Source: Paenibacillus sp. 1001270B_150601_E10
Lineage (GTDB): Bacteria; Bacillota; Bacilli; Paenibacillales; Paenibacillaceae
Assembly (NCBI RefSeq): GCF_015558675.1
Contig: NZ_JADMOL010000003.1
Coordinates: forward strand, 476,813-540,812
Direction: 5' to 3'
Length of the DNA: 64,000 nucleotides
Positions 56,642 through 64,000 of the stretch are shown in pieces (within the stretch, counting starts at the first letter, position 1; each line of letters starts with the position of its first letter). The position numbers and the translations under genes were made by a program. The notes under the pieces are model-generated. The model was not told the origin of the DNA, made no database searches, and saw only the letters and a program-made list of their open reading frames with translations.

Positions 56642-57283
56642 TCAAGCCTCTTCATCCTCTACTCCAAACATCTTCAAGGTTTCCATTAGACTGCCGCTTT
56701 CAGCGCCAAGCAGCCTTTCTACATTGCTTATAAAAGCAACCATTCGTGAAAAGCGTTCCTCGTTCGTCATCGTAATCATGTCATCATCAAAAACAGTAGC
56801 CGCATAGATCACAACCATTTCCATGCATTCATACGGGAACGGGGTATTAAACATTCCTTGCTCAATGCCTTCAAGGATGATTCCCGTCAATATCGGCGGA
56901 ACGCCATTAATAATGACCTTTTGTATTTTTTGATGCATCAGTGCGTTTTGCGGCTTATGAATGTGATCCATAATCTCCTCGCTGCTTCCGCCGCTAATGT
57001 TCAGCGCCATAACAACACGGATAATCCGCTCGACTATGGGGATGCTCTTATCAGAAGCCACTTCCTGGGCTGCGCATAAAAGACGGACATTATACCGCTC
57101 TATGAGCGAATCTAGAATTTCCTCCTTCGATTTGAAGTGATAATATAACGTTCCCCGCGCAATTCCGACCTTCTCAAGAATATCGTTTGTGCTTGTGCCG
57201 TCAAAGCCTTTCTGAGCGAAAAGCTCGTCCGCCACATCAAGTATCTCGTTCCTGCGTTCATCTGCTTCTTTTACGACTCTCAT
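56642..57283 (-). CDS. TetR-family regulator of the ABC operon
   Basis: 213 residues. HTH EILDVADELFAQKGFDGTSTNDILEKVGIARGTLYYHFKSKEEIL. The C-terminal domain is unassigned. GATAGGAG precedes the ATG. A perfect operator-like palindrome lies 22 bases upstream (57305-57319), indicating autorepression of the operon, relieved by an unknown compound probably exported by the ABC pair. Confidence 0.92.
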   Translation of the reverse strand: MRVVKEADERRNEILDVADELFAQKGFDGTSTNDILEKVGIARGTLYYHFKSKEEILDSLIERYNVRLLCAAQEVASDKSIPIVERIIRVVMALNISGGSSEEIMDHIHKPQNALMHQKIQKVIINGVPPILTGIILEGIEQGMFNTPFPYECMEMVVIYAATVFDDDMITMTNEERFSRMVAFISNVERLLGAESGSLMETLKMFGVEDEEA

Positions 57284-57304
57284 TTTTGCATCTCCTATCG
57301 TATA

Positions 57305-57319
57305 GACCGACTATCGGTC
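57305..57319. promoter_or_regulatory. TetR operator
   Basis: GACCGA-CTA-TCGGTC, perfect 6-bp arms with a 3-base spacer, of the kind bound by TetR dimers. Located directly upstream of the TetR gene. Confidence 0.7.
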
Positions 57320-57669
57320 GATTAGATGGTAACATAGTTATTAGCGAATGATCAAGTAAATTTAAAGTAAAACATGAATCCGCCAGTACAATTGCTAAAT
57401 TAAGCGGACAGATTCATCGATGCGATGGCAGCAACGGCATTGTCCGATGAAAATTGCGGATCTATTCCCCCCACGAAAATCCCTTATTTTCAGATCGGAC
57501 CATTATATTCTAGCTAAAGCATCGTTCATACATGGATTGCATTCCCTCTCTACACCTTGTAGACGATAGAGTCGGCTTCAAAATTATTATATAATTGTAA
57601 TATAGACCAATTCTTGTATGTACAACAATAACAAGCAAACCCAATTACGTTTCTTTGAGGGTGATTAGA
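57320..57669. other. Gap between TetR operator and NTF2-like gene
   Basis: No gene recognised. One hairpin, 57374-57417 (ATGAATCCGC with GCGG/GATTCAT, three bases bulged), followed on the minus strand by TTTTACTTT, could be a weak terminator or folded leader. The rest is AT-rich and should hold the promoters of the flanking genes. Confidence 0.4.
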
Positions 57670-58155
57670 ATGAGCTTTATGGATGCTTGGGAGAAAATAA
57701 TAGCGGAGCAGGAGGAAGAACGTAACCAGCTCCGAATCAATCAAATCACCGTACAGGTAGACTATAAGAAAAAGAGCAAACACAACGTTCATCAAAAGAA
57801 AAAAGTCATCGAATATGGCTTTGTAGAACGCGATTTGGATGATGAGAATTTATATGGAAGGTTTGAACTCTATTTCGCCGATCGCGACACTCTACTCCAA
57901 CAACATCGGTTTGGAAATGAAACTGCTTTTGGTGAGCTTACAAATGAACATGCAGTTGCAACGGCAATCTTCACTTATTTAGCGGAGTACTATTCTTATA
58001 TTTTAGAGGAATCTCCCTTCGCTATCAGCTATAACCCTATTGCAGAAGCTTGGATTATCGAAGGAACTCTTCCTCCGGGAAGTCTTGGCGGGGTCATTTA
58101 CATTGCCCTTGCAAAAGAAAATGGACAGCTTCTTTTGATGTTTGGAACGAGATAA
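57670..58155 (+). CDS. NTF2-fold immunity-like protein
   Basis: 161 residues, cytoplasmic. The C-terminal half fits the NTF2-fold immunity/YbbC family: NEHAVATAIFTYLAEYYSYILEESPFAISYN, AWIIEGTLPPGSLGGVIYIALAKENGQLLLMFGTR. An acidic/basic N-terminal helix precedes it. ATG 57670 follows GAGGGTGATTAGA. The family protects against secreted toxins in polymorphic toxin loci; no toxin is nearby. Ends at the bidirectional terminator. Confidence 0.7.
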   Translation: MSFMDAWEKIIAEQEEERNQLRINQITVQVDYKKKSKHNVHQKKKVIEYGFVERDLDDENLYGRFELYFADRDTLLQQHRFGNETAFGELTNEHAVATAIFTYLAEYYSYILEESPFAISYNPIAEAWIIEGTLPPGSLGGVIYIALAKENGQLLLMFGTR

Positions 58156-58222
58156 ATGACAAAAGAAGTGATAAAATGGTACTAGCTTTTATACATATAT
58201 AATAGTTGTGACTTATACCTAG

Positions 58223-58265
58223 AGGGGATGCCCCAAGACATCTCCGTGCTTTTGGGACATCCCCT
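58223..58265. terminator. Bidirectional terminator
   Basis: AGGGGATG-C-CCCAA ... TTGGG-A-CATCCCCT: 13 pairs with one mismatch. It lies between convergent genes and touches the stop of the GGDEF gene. Confidence 0.75.
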
Positions 58266-58267
58266 AT

Positions 58268-60397
58268 CTAAACGCCTGTACCTTCTTGATGATATACAAA
58301 TACATTATTCTTTCCTGAGTTTTTAGCTTTGAATAATTCTTTATCAGCGTAATTAATCATTTGCTCTAAGGTATATTTCTTTGTATTTAGGTTGGCTCCC
58401 CCTATACTTACGGTAATAGGAATAGGTATCCCTAGAACTGATGTTATAACTGCCTTCTCCACATTTTTTCGGATAATCTCTGCTTTTTGAATACATTGCT
58501 TCAACGTTTCATCGGGAATTCCCACCATAAACTCTTCTCCGCCATATCTGCCTACCCTATCCTTTTCTCCTATACTAGCTTGAATCAGTTCTGCCACGCG
58601 CTCTAGCGCCCTATCACCTTCTTGGTGACCGTAAGCATCATTTATTCTCTTAAAATTATCCACATCAATCATCAGGATACATAGTGTTCTATTTGCGTTC
58701 TTGCTTTCTTTAAGTTGCTCGTACATTTGGGTAGTTTCTTTAAATAACTCTTTTCGGTTAAAGACTTTGGTTAACATATCATACTTAGATGCAAATTCAA
58801 CTTCCGTATATAGTCTAGCATTCTCTAACCCAATCCCTAGATAATTAGATAGGGTCTTTAATGTACTCAAGTCTTTTAAGTTAAAAGCGTTTTTCTTGTA
58901 AGCTTGCGTACTTATCACCCCTATTACCTTATCTTTCATAATAATAGGTACAAATATAAGGGAATAAGGTATTGTCTCTATTACATACTCCTTTTTCTTC
59001 CTTACCTTATCTAAGTATTCCTTAAAATCCTCAAAATAGCGGCTATATTCCTTTTCGATATCCTTGATAAAGATATCCTGCTTGTGCTTGACACTATATG
59101 CCCAAAAGCTGTCTTCTACTATAGACATAGGCCCTATGACCAACCGTTGTCCCTTTTCGATAGACAACTCATTGTTAAGGACCCCTTCCTCTTCGTTATA
59201 AATGCCAATTTGAATAATATCCGCTTGGATCAAATCCTGTATTTCTTTGGCAACAATATAAAAGATACTTTCCTTGTCCAAGTTAGATAGGATATTCTGA
59301 CCCACACCATTTAATGCTTCAGCTTGATTATAGAGAAACTTGTAGATTTTCCCCTCTTCTTCTTCTCTTTTTCGATTCAGCATTTCCATACTCTCAGCAC
59401 TGCGAATAGCCTGCATTTGTTTTTCTAATTCCATATGTTTTTCTAAATACGTATAGGCTTGTTCATAATTGCCCTGTCCTTTAAAACCTTTGCTCATGTT
59501 CAAATACACTTTATTCAAATTCCTTATAGAATTGGCCTTTTCTATCTCTTCTTCTACTTGTTGCAGCTTATCAACAGTCTCCTTATATCGACCTTGTACC
59601 AAATCTAGCTCTGCCCAGTACAATAGTGCATCTTGAAGATACAGTTGCGCTCCTCCCGCCTTCGCCATTTCTACACTCTTGACGAAGTATTCTTCTGCTG
59701 TAACGTAGCACCCTTTAGTTGCGTAAATATGAGCCATTTCTTTTAACACATTGGGCACCATTTTGGGAGTGTATTCTTCTGCTAACTCAAGCGCCTTTGT
59801 TATATACACTATCGCCTGATCTAGATCGTCCAAATGGTTGCAACATTCAGCTTGATTAATGTAACAAGTCACTTTAAAAGCATTACTATAAACACGAGGT
59901 GTGTTTACAATCTGATCTAATAGCTCCTTCGCCTTTTCATACTCATCGATTTCCATATACAAAGCGGCCAGGTTTCCTTTGATTTGAGTTAGTCGTTCAT
60001 AGTTACCCACTTTTTCTGCCAGTTCTATACCCTGCATACCATGCTCAATGGCTTTCGAAAGTTTTTGTTGTACCGAATAACCACTTACGAATGCACTGCT
60101 AGTCGCCAATTGGCCATCTATATTGTTATTTTCTTTAAAAATTTGATAAGCCTCTTCATAAAGGGTGATCGCAGTTTTAAAGTCTGTCGAATCAAAGTAT
60201 AACCAACCTTTATTATAAAGAATCCATGGGTAAGCACAGGTCACCATATTATTTTCTCTTACAAATGTAGTAGCTGCTTCGTAGGCTTCTATTGCAACTT
60301 TAGGCTCAGTTTCTCTTATTTTTTCACATATTTTGATGATATAATTTTCATCATCCTTCAACTTGCCCAGTTCTTTGTTTAACTCCTCCAGCCACAT
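58268..60397 (-). CDS. TPR-GAF-GGDEF protein
   Basis: 709 residues, soluble. About eight TPR-like helix pairs in residues 1-330 (for example VAIEAYEAATTFVRENN, QAIVYITKALELAEEY, GNYEQAYTYLEKHMELEKQ), a short coiled coil (340-360), a GAF domain (about 365-540) and a C-terminal diguanylate cyclase with RYGGEEFMVGIPDE; the GGEEF signature is intact, and no RxxD inhibitory site is seen. Probably makes cyclic di-GMP in response to a ligand or protein partner. It has no membrane segments, unlike the GGDEF-EAL protein at 35986. Confidence 0.92.
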   Translation of the reverse strand: MWLEELNKELGKLKDDENYIIKICEKIRETEPKVAIEAYEAATTFVRENNMVTCAYPWILYNKGWLYFDSTDFKTAITLYEEAYQIFKENNNIDGQLATSSAFVSGYSVQQKLSKAIEHGMQGIELAEKVGNYERLTQIKGNLAALYMEIDEYEKAKELLDQIVNTPRVYSNAFKVTCYINQAECCNHLDDLDQAIVYITKALELAEEYTPKMVPNVLKEMAHIYATKGCYVTAEEYFVKSVEMAKAGGAQLYLQDALLYWAELDLVQGRYKETVDKLQQVEEEIEKANSIRNLNKVYLNMSKGFKGQGNYEQAYTYLEKHMELEKQMQAIRSAESMEMLNRKREEEEGKIYKFLYNQAEALNGVGQNILSNLDKESIFYIVAKEIQDLIQADIIQIGIYNEEEGVLNNELSIEKGQRLVIGPMSIVEDSFWAYSVKHKQDIFIKDIEKEYSRYFEDFKEYLDKVRKKKEYVIETIPYSLIFVPIIMKDKVIGVISTQAYKKNAFNLKDLSTLKTLSNYLGIGLENARLYTEVEFASKYDMLTKVFNRKELFKETTQMYEQLKESKNANRTLCILMIDVDNFKRINDAYGHQEGDRALERVAELIQASIGEKDRVGRYGGEEFMVGIPDETLKQCIQKAEIIRKNVEKAVITSVLGIPIPITVSIGGANLNTKKYTLEQMINYADKELFKAKNSGKNNVFVYHQEGTGV

Positions 60398-60929
60398 TTC
60401 ATTTTCACCTAGTTTCTCAATTGTAGCTTTTGTAAAAAAATTATTAATGTTGCAACCTGGCTATCCTCGTTATCACCTTAGATCCGTGGCTATCCAACTC
60501 TTTTATGAGCGAAGAAATTGACACTTCATTCACTCTATTATAATGAATAATTGGGAAGTGTTATAGTGTTTTACCTGTAGGGGAGAGCAACATTTTCATT
60601 GAGCGTTAATGGGGACTAGATTCCAACCTGTAAATATTTTAACTACTTCCCCATCCACTACTTACAAGCAATCTAGGACTACCTCCACCCAAAAATTCGC
60701 CATACTTATGATAAGAATTTCCGTACTGCATTTAAACGAAAAGTACAGTTTGACCATAATATACACATCAATATTCATAAATAAAGCCATTTCTGTTATA
60801 AAGCGAAACATCTATGTTGTAGATCTAAAAATCACTCTCCTGTTGCTTATTCCTTTTAGCTAGCGTTTGTATATTTCTATATGTAAAAAATGAAGCAATC
60901 CATTTTGACCCGTCTTCAAATGTAACGAA
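60398..60929. other. AT-rich gap without a recognised gene
   Basis: No credible gene on either strand; short open frames lack ribosome sites and motifs. Contains one diverged copy of the palindromic repeat (60690-60741). Confidence 0.5.
60690..60741. repeat. Degenerate copy of the 50-bp palindromic element
   Basis: Shares CGCC.TACTTATGATA and the TCCGTA core with the symmetric element at 61783-61832, and roughly 70 percent overall, but the inner stem is broken (GATAAGAATTTCCGTAC). Confidence 0.5.
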
Positions 60930-60952
60930 GGCCGTCGAAATAATCGGCGGCC
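60930..60952. other. GC-rich hairpin
   Basis: GGCCGTCG-AAATAAT-CGGCGGCC, 8-bp stem with one wobble, without a T tract. It lies 17 bases past the end of the gene remnant and may be its old terminator. Confidence 0.4.
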
Positions 60953-60968
60953 TAGTTCGATGATTTAA

Positions 60969-61143
60969 CTATCGTGCTACAAAATGCTCTCCCACGGAGT
61001 CATATTTATCCTGATTCACGGCATCGTCAAGCCACTTCATCAGCTTAACCCCGTGTGAAGGCAGCCCTTAGTATGGATGGAGGTTTTTATGGTCCGCCGG
61101 TTTCGGTCAAAGGATTCGGGATGCCCTTCTTAGCTCGGCACAT
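60969..61143 (-). pseudogene. Remnant of a protein C-terminus, frame-broken
   Basis: On the minus strand an open piece reads MCRAKKGIPNPLTETGGP and stops; in another frame the next piece reads GVKLMKWLDDAVNQD, then KYDSVGEHFVAR and stops. Together they look like the end of one larger enzyme (the PLTETGGP phrase recalls glycoside hydrolases) disrupted by a frameshift. No upstream part is present. Assignment is tentative. Confidence 0.35.
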
Positions 61144-61149
61144 ATATTA

Positions 61150-61186
61150 AATGCCTTTAATCCACGTTAAGCGGTTTAAAGGCATT
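61150..61186 (-). terminator. Terminator after the GIY-YIG gene
   Basis: Perfect 11-bp stem AATGCCTTTAA / TTAAAGGCATT. On the plus strand it is followed by TTTGCG; on the minus strand by TAATATAT. It lies about 50 bases beyond the GIY-YIG stop. Confidence 0.65.
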
Positions 61187-61238
61187 TTTGCGTTATCTTA
61201 TCATTTCATGGCTCCTTGTGCGATAGGAGCTCTGTCTA

Positions 61239-61595
61239 TTATTTGTATAACACCTTATCTACATTGTACTTAGCCTTGTATTCGTTAATAATGTACGTCT
61301 CGTATATTTCTCTATGGACGGGATCCTCGACCAAACAAACCTCGATCTTGGTCACTTCCTCCCGATTCTCTTTGATGACCGACACTGTATCCTCGAAATG
61401 TTTCTTGATCCGAGGTCTTAGCTTCCGCGCCTTGCCGACGAATAGGAGTTCATCCTTATCATTGTAGAACATAAAGATCCCCGCTTTGTCTCTAGGAATC
61501 AGAATGAAATCCGTAAACCCGTATATATGGCTTAATTTAGGGGCCATTTGTTTGTAAATCGTGACATCCGGTGTTGGAATCGTTATTTGTATCAT
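61239..61595 (-). CDS. GIY-YIG nuclease-domain protein
   Basis: About 118 residues, a single GIY-YIG domain of the UvrC N-terminal kind: GIFMFYNDKDELLFVGKARKLRPRIKKHF with the second Tyr replaced by Phe (FVGKA), catalytic Arg in KLRPRI, and a Glu in HREIYETYIINEYK. Stand-alone domains of this type act as small DNA endonucleases or repair factors. The start is ATG 61595 or 61601. Separated from UvrABC; sits in an AT-rich region with other accessory genes. Confidence 0.75.
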   Translation of the reverse strand: MIQITIPTPDVTIYKQMAPKLSHIYGFTDFILIPRDKAGIFMFYNDKDELLFVGKARKLRPRIKKHFEDTVSVIKENREEVTKIEVCLVEDPVHREIYETYIINEYKAKYNVDKVLYK

Positions 61596-61782
61596 GAACA
61601 TTCACTCTCTCTTCTGTGTCATTGTTATTTCTGGTTCGCCTCATGTTCTCGAGTCTAGGTTATATTCTATCTATTATGGACATACCTGTCTATTCCGTGC
61701 AGGAAGTTCGATGGTAAGGTACTTAGTTTCAAGGAAAAAAAGGCTCTGGGCTTATCACGCTATGTAGCAGTTACCCCCAAAT

Positions 61783-61832
61783 ATTTCGCCCTACTTATGA
61801 TACGGTTCTCCGTATCGCTCTAACGGCGAAAT
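61783..61832. repeat. 50-bp symmetric nested palindrome
   Basis: ATTTCGCC(8)-CTACTTAT(8)-GATACGG(7)-TTCT-CCGTATC(7)-GCTCTAAC(8)-GGCGAAAT(8). Perfect outer and inner arms with an 8+8 internal loop. It lies in the 490-base gap between the GIY-YIG and Schlafen-like genes; the rest of that gap is AT-rich without a gene. A degenerate copy is at 60690 and a partial one at about 63601-63640 (TTACTTATAATACGGTTC). Confidence 0.65.
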
Positions 61833-62044
61833 TTCTTATTTATTAGTAAGTAATCATTATTAAAATAATTACAAGACATAATTTCATGCTTTATATTAAT
61901 TATTCAGCCCATTTGTAAGCAACTATATCCGATTATCTCTTATTACTTTAGAAGTTAAAACTCAGTCTTGATTTACATAAAGATTCTTAATATATTTTTA
62001 CAACAATCATTGAAAACCACAGTATTTATTTACAATAAAAAACC

Positions 62045-62081
62045 CCAAAATGAGGGCACCTTTTGAAATGTCCTCATTTGG
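62045..62081 (-). terminator. Terminator after the Schlafen-like gene
   Basis: CCAAAATGAGG...CCTCATTTGG stem; the minus-strand tail is GGGGTTTTTTATTG. 12 bases past the stop at 62093. Confidence 0.85.
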
Positions 62082-62092
62082 AGGTATAGAAG

Positions 62093-63475
62093 TTATTGGG
62101 TTTTTCTCCAAGCAGAGTTAGGACCATCCAAATGAGGCACTCGCTCAATTAGCCCCTCATCTCTCAACTTATAGAATACATTCTTCATCGTATTCTCTGA
62201 TCTGATACCAGTTAATTCCCTTGCTTGCCTATTCTGAATCATATCATTCTTATCTAAAAACTCTAGTACTGTTTGTTCAGGACTAGCTAAAGATGTATGT
62301 GGGATAATTACACGAACAAAATTTTCCTCTTCCATTATTTGCGGACTTTTTAGTCTCCACTCTTTCATCTTTTGAAATGCAGTATTTAAACCTTCTCCCA
62401 TATCTTTGTTCGGTGCTTTATTATATCTGTTTAAGGTTCTTACTATTTTGGTGTTTCTTGAAAATCGAGAGTCCAGTATGTTTTCAACAGTTATGTAACC
62501 TGGGAGTCTTCCTGGACTAAGTACCTCTATTCGATCATTAAATAATTTTATTTGTACATCATCCGAAATTGAATAATCTCGATGAATTATTGCATTTGCA
62601 ATAATTTCATGTACAGCCTCTGGTGGATAATTTACTGATTTCAATCCATCCACAGTCCAAATTTGGATTCCTGACATTATTTCTGCAACCTTCGCTACTG
62701 AATCATAGATTAAGTTGTATAGTGGTCCTTCTAGTGTATATGAATCTTTGAGATGATCTCTTTCTGGATTATCATCCCTTGTTTCATAACGAGCTATCTT
62801 AACAGCACACTTCCTTGGTAAGTTAGCCGAAGGATTATCACTAAATAGCAGAATCCCTGCAACTCTTGGATAAAAATCTTTTATATTTGTCAAATTTTCA
62901 TTTACTACATAATCTAACGAATCAGATTTAGTGGGAATTTGTTCAAGAAAGTATTTTATGGCATTTGACTCTACTACTTTTTCTAGTTGAGTTGATTTAA
63001 CCAACTCATCCTCATAGGAAGATGTTCCTTTTGCAAACGCGAGTTCTTGAATTTTTGATGGATCCTTAACCTGCATGGAGGATGCATTCGACCGAACATA
63101 AACACAATCATCAGAAGTTTTGTGGACTTGATTTCCTTTTTCAATTGTTAAAATTAATACCAATCCGTTCAATTTGACACACTTTAAAAAATTATACTTG
63201 AAGTTGATAGATGGAGATAAATTTATTAGGCTTTGAATAATACCATTAAAATCCTCCATATCACTTGCTCCATTCCAGCGTTTAAGAGCATCTTGCTCAT
63301 CTGAATCATCCACAATACCAATAACAAGCTCCCCTCCATCTGAATTTGCAAATGCAACAGCATGTTTTTCTAACTTTCTCGGTTGAATTTCCAATGCTTT
63401 TTTATCATAAAAGTATCCCTCCTGCTTTTCACAATAAGCTATAGCTTCCTCGATAGAAATTTCCTTTGTTTTCAT
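62093..63475 (-). CDS. Schlafen/AlbA_2-HATPase_c_4 family protein
   Basis: 460 residues. N-terminal AlbA_2 (Schlafen) domain: RKLEKHAVAFANSDGGELVIGIVDD, LILTIEKGNQVHKTSDDCVYVRSNASSM; central HATPase_c_4 region with PPEAVHEIIANAIIHRDYSI; a C-terminal winged helix (KNDMIQNRQARELTGIRSENTMKNVFYKLRDEGLIERV). ATG 63475 follows GGTGGAG. Family members act as transcription regulators or RecG-like proteins and several are linked to phage defence. Lower GC than the rest of the window. Confidence 0.85.
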   Translation of the reverse strand: MKTKEISIEEAIAYCEKQEGYFYDKKALEIQPRKLEKHAVAFANSDGGELVIGIVDDSDEQDALKRWNGASDMEDFNGIIQSLINLSPSINFKYNFLKCVKLNGLVLILTIEKGNQVHKTSDDCVYVRSNASSMQVKDPSKIQELAFAKGTSSYEDELVKSTQLEKVVESNAIKYFLEQIPTKSDSLDYVVNENLTNIKDFYPRVAGILLFSDNPSANLPRKCAVKIARYETRDDNPERDHLKDSYTLEGPLYNLIYDSVAKVAEIMSGIQIWTVDGLKSVNYPPEAVHEIIANAIIHRDYSISDDVQIKLFNDRIEVLSPGRLPGYITVENILDSRFSRNTKIVRTLNRYNKAPNKDMGEGLNTAFQKMKEWRLKSPQIMEEENFVRVIIPHTSLASPEQTVLEFLDKNDMIQNRQARELTGIRSENTMKNVFYKLRDEGLIERVPHLDGPNSAWRKTQ

Positions 63476-63690
63476 AAGCACTCCACCTTTAGCATCAAAT
63501 AATATATTTACTCAATCAATAAAAAAAATAAAATTACCCATATACCGTATTTCAACATGAAAAGTGATGGGTAACATTCCCAATTCCCATGCTAGTTCCT
63601 CAACCCAATTTTTTCTCCGTTACTTATAATACGGTTCAGGTCATTGGAATTAAGGCAACTCATGTGAAAGAAGCTTTCTTCAAAGATACC

Positions 63691-64000
63691 TCACTCATGA
63701 TAAGTTGCCTTAATAAGTTCCCCCTTATCAATAGTATGATCATAAGTATAGAGATGATCTTGATTGTTTTGGCATCTGCCAAAACGTCTTTTGGACTTCG
63801 AGTTCGGGTATCTATCAATATAGACTTTTCCATTACAAATTGGACAAATTCCATATTTTCTTACTGTATATACTTCTCCCTCATCCTCCTCCAAAACTAC
63901 CGCCCCTTCCTTAACAACAATTCCTTTATCACGTAAGCTCTTGTAACTCTCAAAAGAACTGTAACTATAGTAGACTGATCCTACCGTTAGCATAAGGAAT
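63691..64000 (-). CDS. Zinc-ribbon protein, 5' end beyond window
   Basis: At least 100 residues from ATG 63993, but the frame stays open to the window edge and no ribosome site is visible, so it may be a 5' partial. The C-terminal part has a zinc-binding pattern: YGICPICNGKVYIDRY (CPIC), then GRCQNNQDHLYTYD with Cys and His. No recognised family. Same strand as and upstream of the Schlafen-like gene with a 215-base gap, so it may be an associated accessory gene. Confidence 0.55.
   Translation of the reverse strand, partial: FLMLTVGSVYYSYSSFESYKSLRDKGIVVKEGAVVLEEDEGEVYTVRKYGICPICNGKVYIDRYPNSKSKRRFGRCQNNQDHLYTYDHTIDKGELIKATYHE

Noticed and set aside
60609-60863. Plus-strand open frame of 84 codons in the AT-rich gap
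   Set aside because: No ribosome site, no motif, and it overlaps a repeat copy.
63589-63936. Plus-strand open frame of 115 codons at the right edge
   Set aside because: The opposite strand has a CPIC...C..H zinc-binding pattern; the plus frame has no such support.

Overview
The window looks like chromosome from a Paenibacillus-type Firmicute. This is inferred from the mid-range GC, the strong AGGAGG-type ribosome sites with some TTG/GTG starts, the many OmpR/sensor-kinase/ABC cassettes, the LacI, MerR, HxlR and TetR regulators next to small enzymes, a Fur-box-linked AraC regulator, and many SMI1/KNR4 (SUKH) genes. No rRNA, tRNA, CRISPR array, integrase or intact transposase was seen.

Layout. 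0-6 kb: the 3' end of a large hybrid sensor kinase, then a response regulator, ABC ATPase, ABC permease and sensor kinase in one direction. 6-12 kb: a thioredoxin-like protein and an HxlR regulator diverging from an MFS exporter and an aldo/keto reductase, then an adenosine-deaminase-like protein, a papain-fold hydrolase and a CdsA-like membrane enzyme. 12-17 kb: a GH13 alpha-glucosidase with its LacI regulator and three matching operators, and an amidase. 17-27 kb: a TerD-like large protein, then a run of orphan immunity-type genes (ankyrin, SUKH, SUKH fused to an L7/L12-like tail, several unknowns) interrupted by a TetR/hydrolase pair. 27-31 kb: a complete 1073-residue hybrid dual-kinase paralogous to the first gene, and a MerR regulator with an effector domain. 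32-35 kb: a second immunity-type cluster (SUKH, two unknowns, a leucine-rich-repeat protein). 35-40 kb: an SDR, a GGDEF-EAL protein, a DNA-alkylation-repair protein and an alpha/beta hydrolase.

40-47.5 kb: an FtsX-type ABC transporter placed between two complete two-component systems, with a previously easily missed 34-codon gene ahead of the ATPase. 47.7-50.8 kb: a MerR regulon with a 51-residue membrane protein, MerR, a GAP/Sap-family membrane protein, a SUKH gene, and a divergent DUF4097-like lipoprotein; both promoters have the 19-bp spacer and share one operator core. 51-53 kb: a cupin, a siderophore-binding lipoprotein and an AraC regulator behind a Fur box. 53.5-57.3 kb: a TetR-permease-ATPase operon that looks transferred. 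57.6-60.4 kb: an NTF2-fold immunity-like protein and a TPR-GAF-GGDEF protein. 60.4-64 kb: an AT-rich, gene-poor stretch with a broken gene, GIY-YIG and Schlafen/AlbA-type genes, a zinc-ribbon protein and copies of an unusual symmetric palindrome.

The most interesting signals are: the paired 19-bp-spacer promoters of the MerR module with its tiny membrane protein; the 34-codon gene and tandem palindromes at the double two-component/ABC locus; a diverged 130-bp promoter-plus-leader block used by two unrelated genes 4 kb apart; the large set of immunity-like genes without any toxin; and the 50-bp nested palindrome near the right edge.
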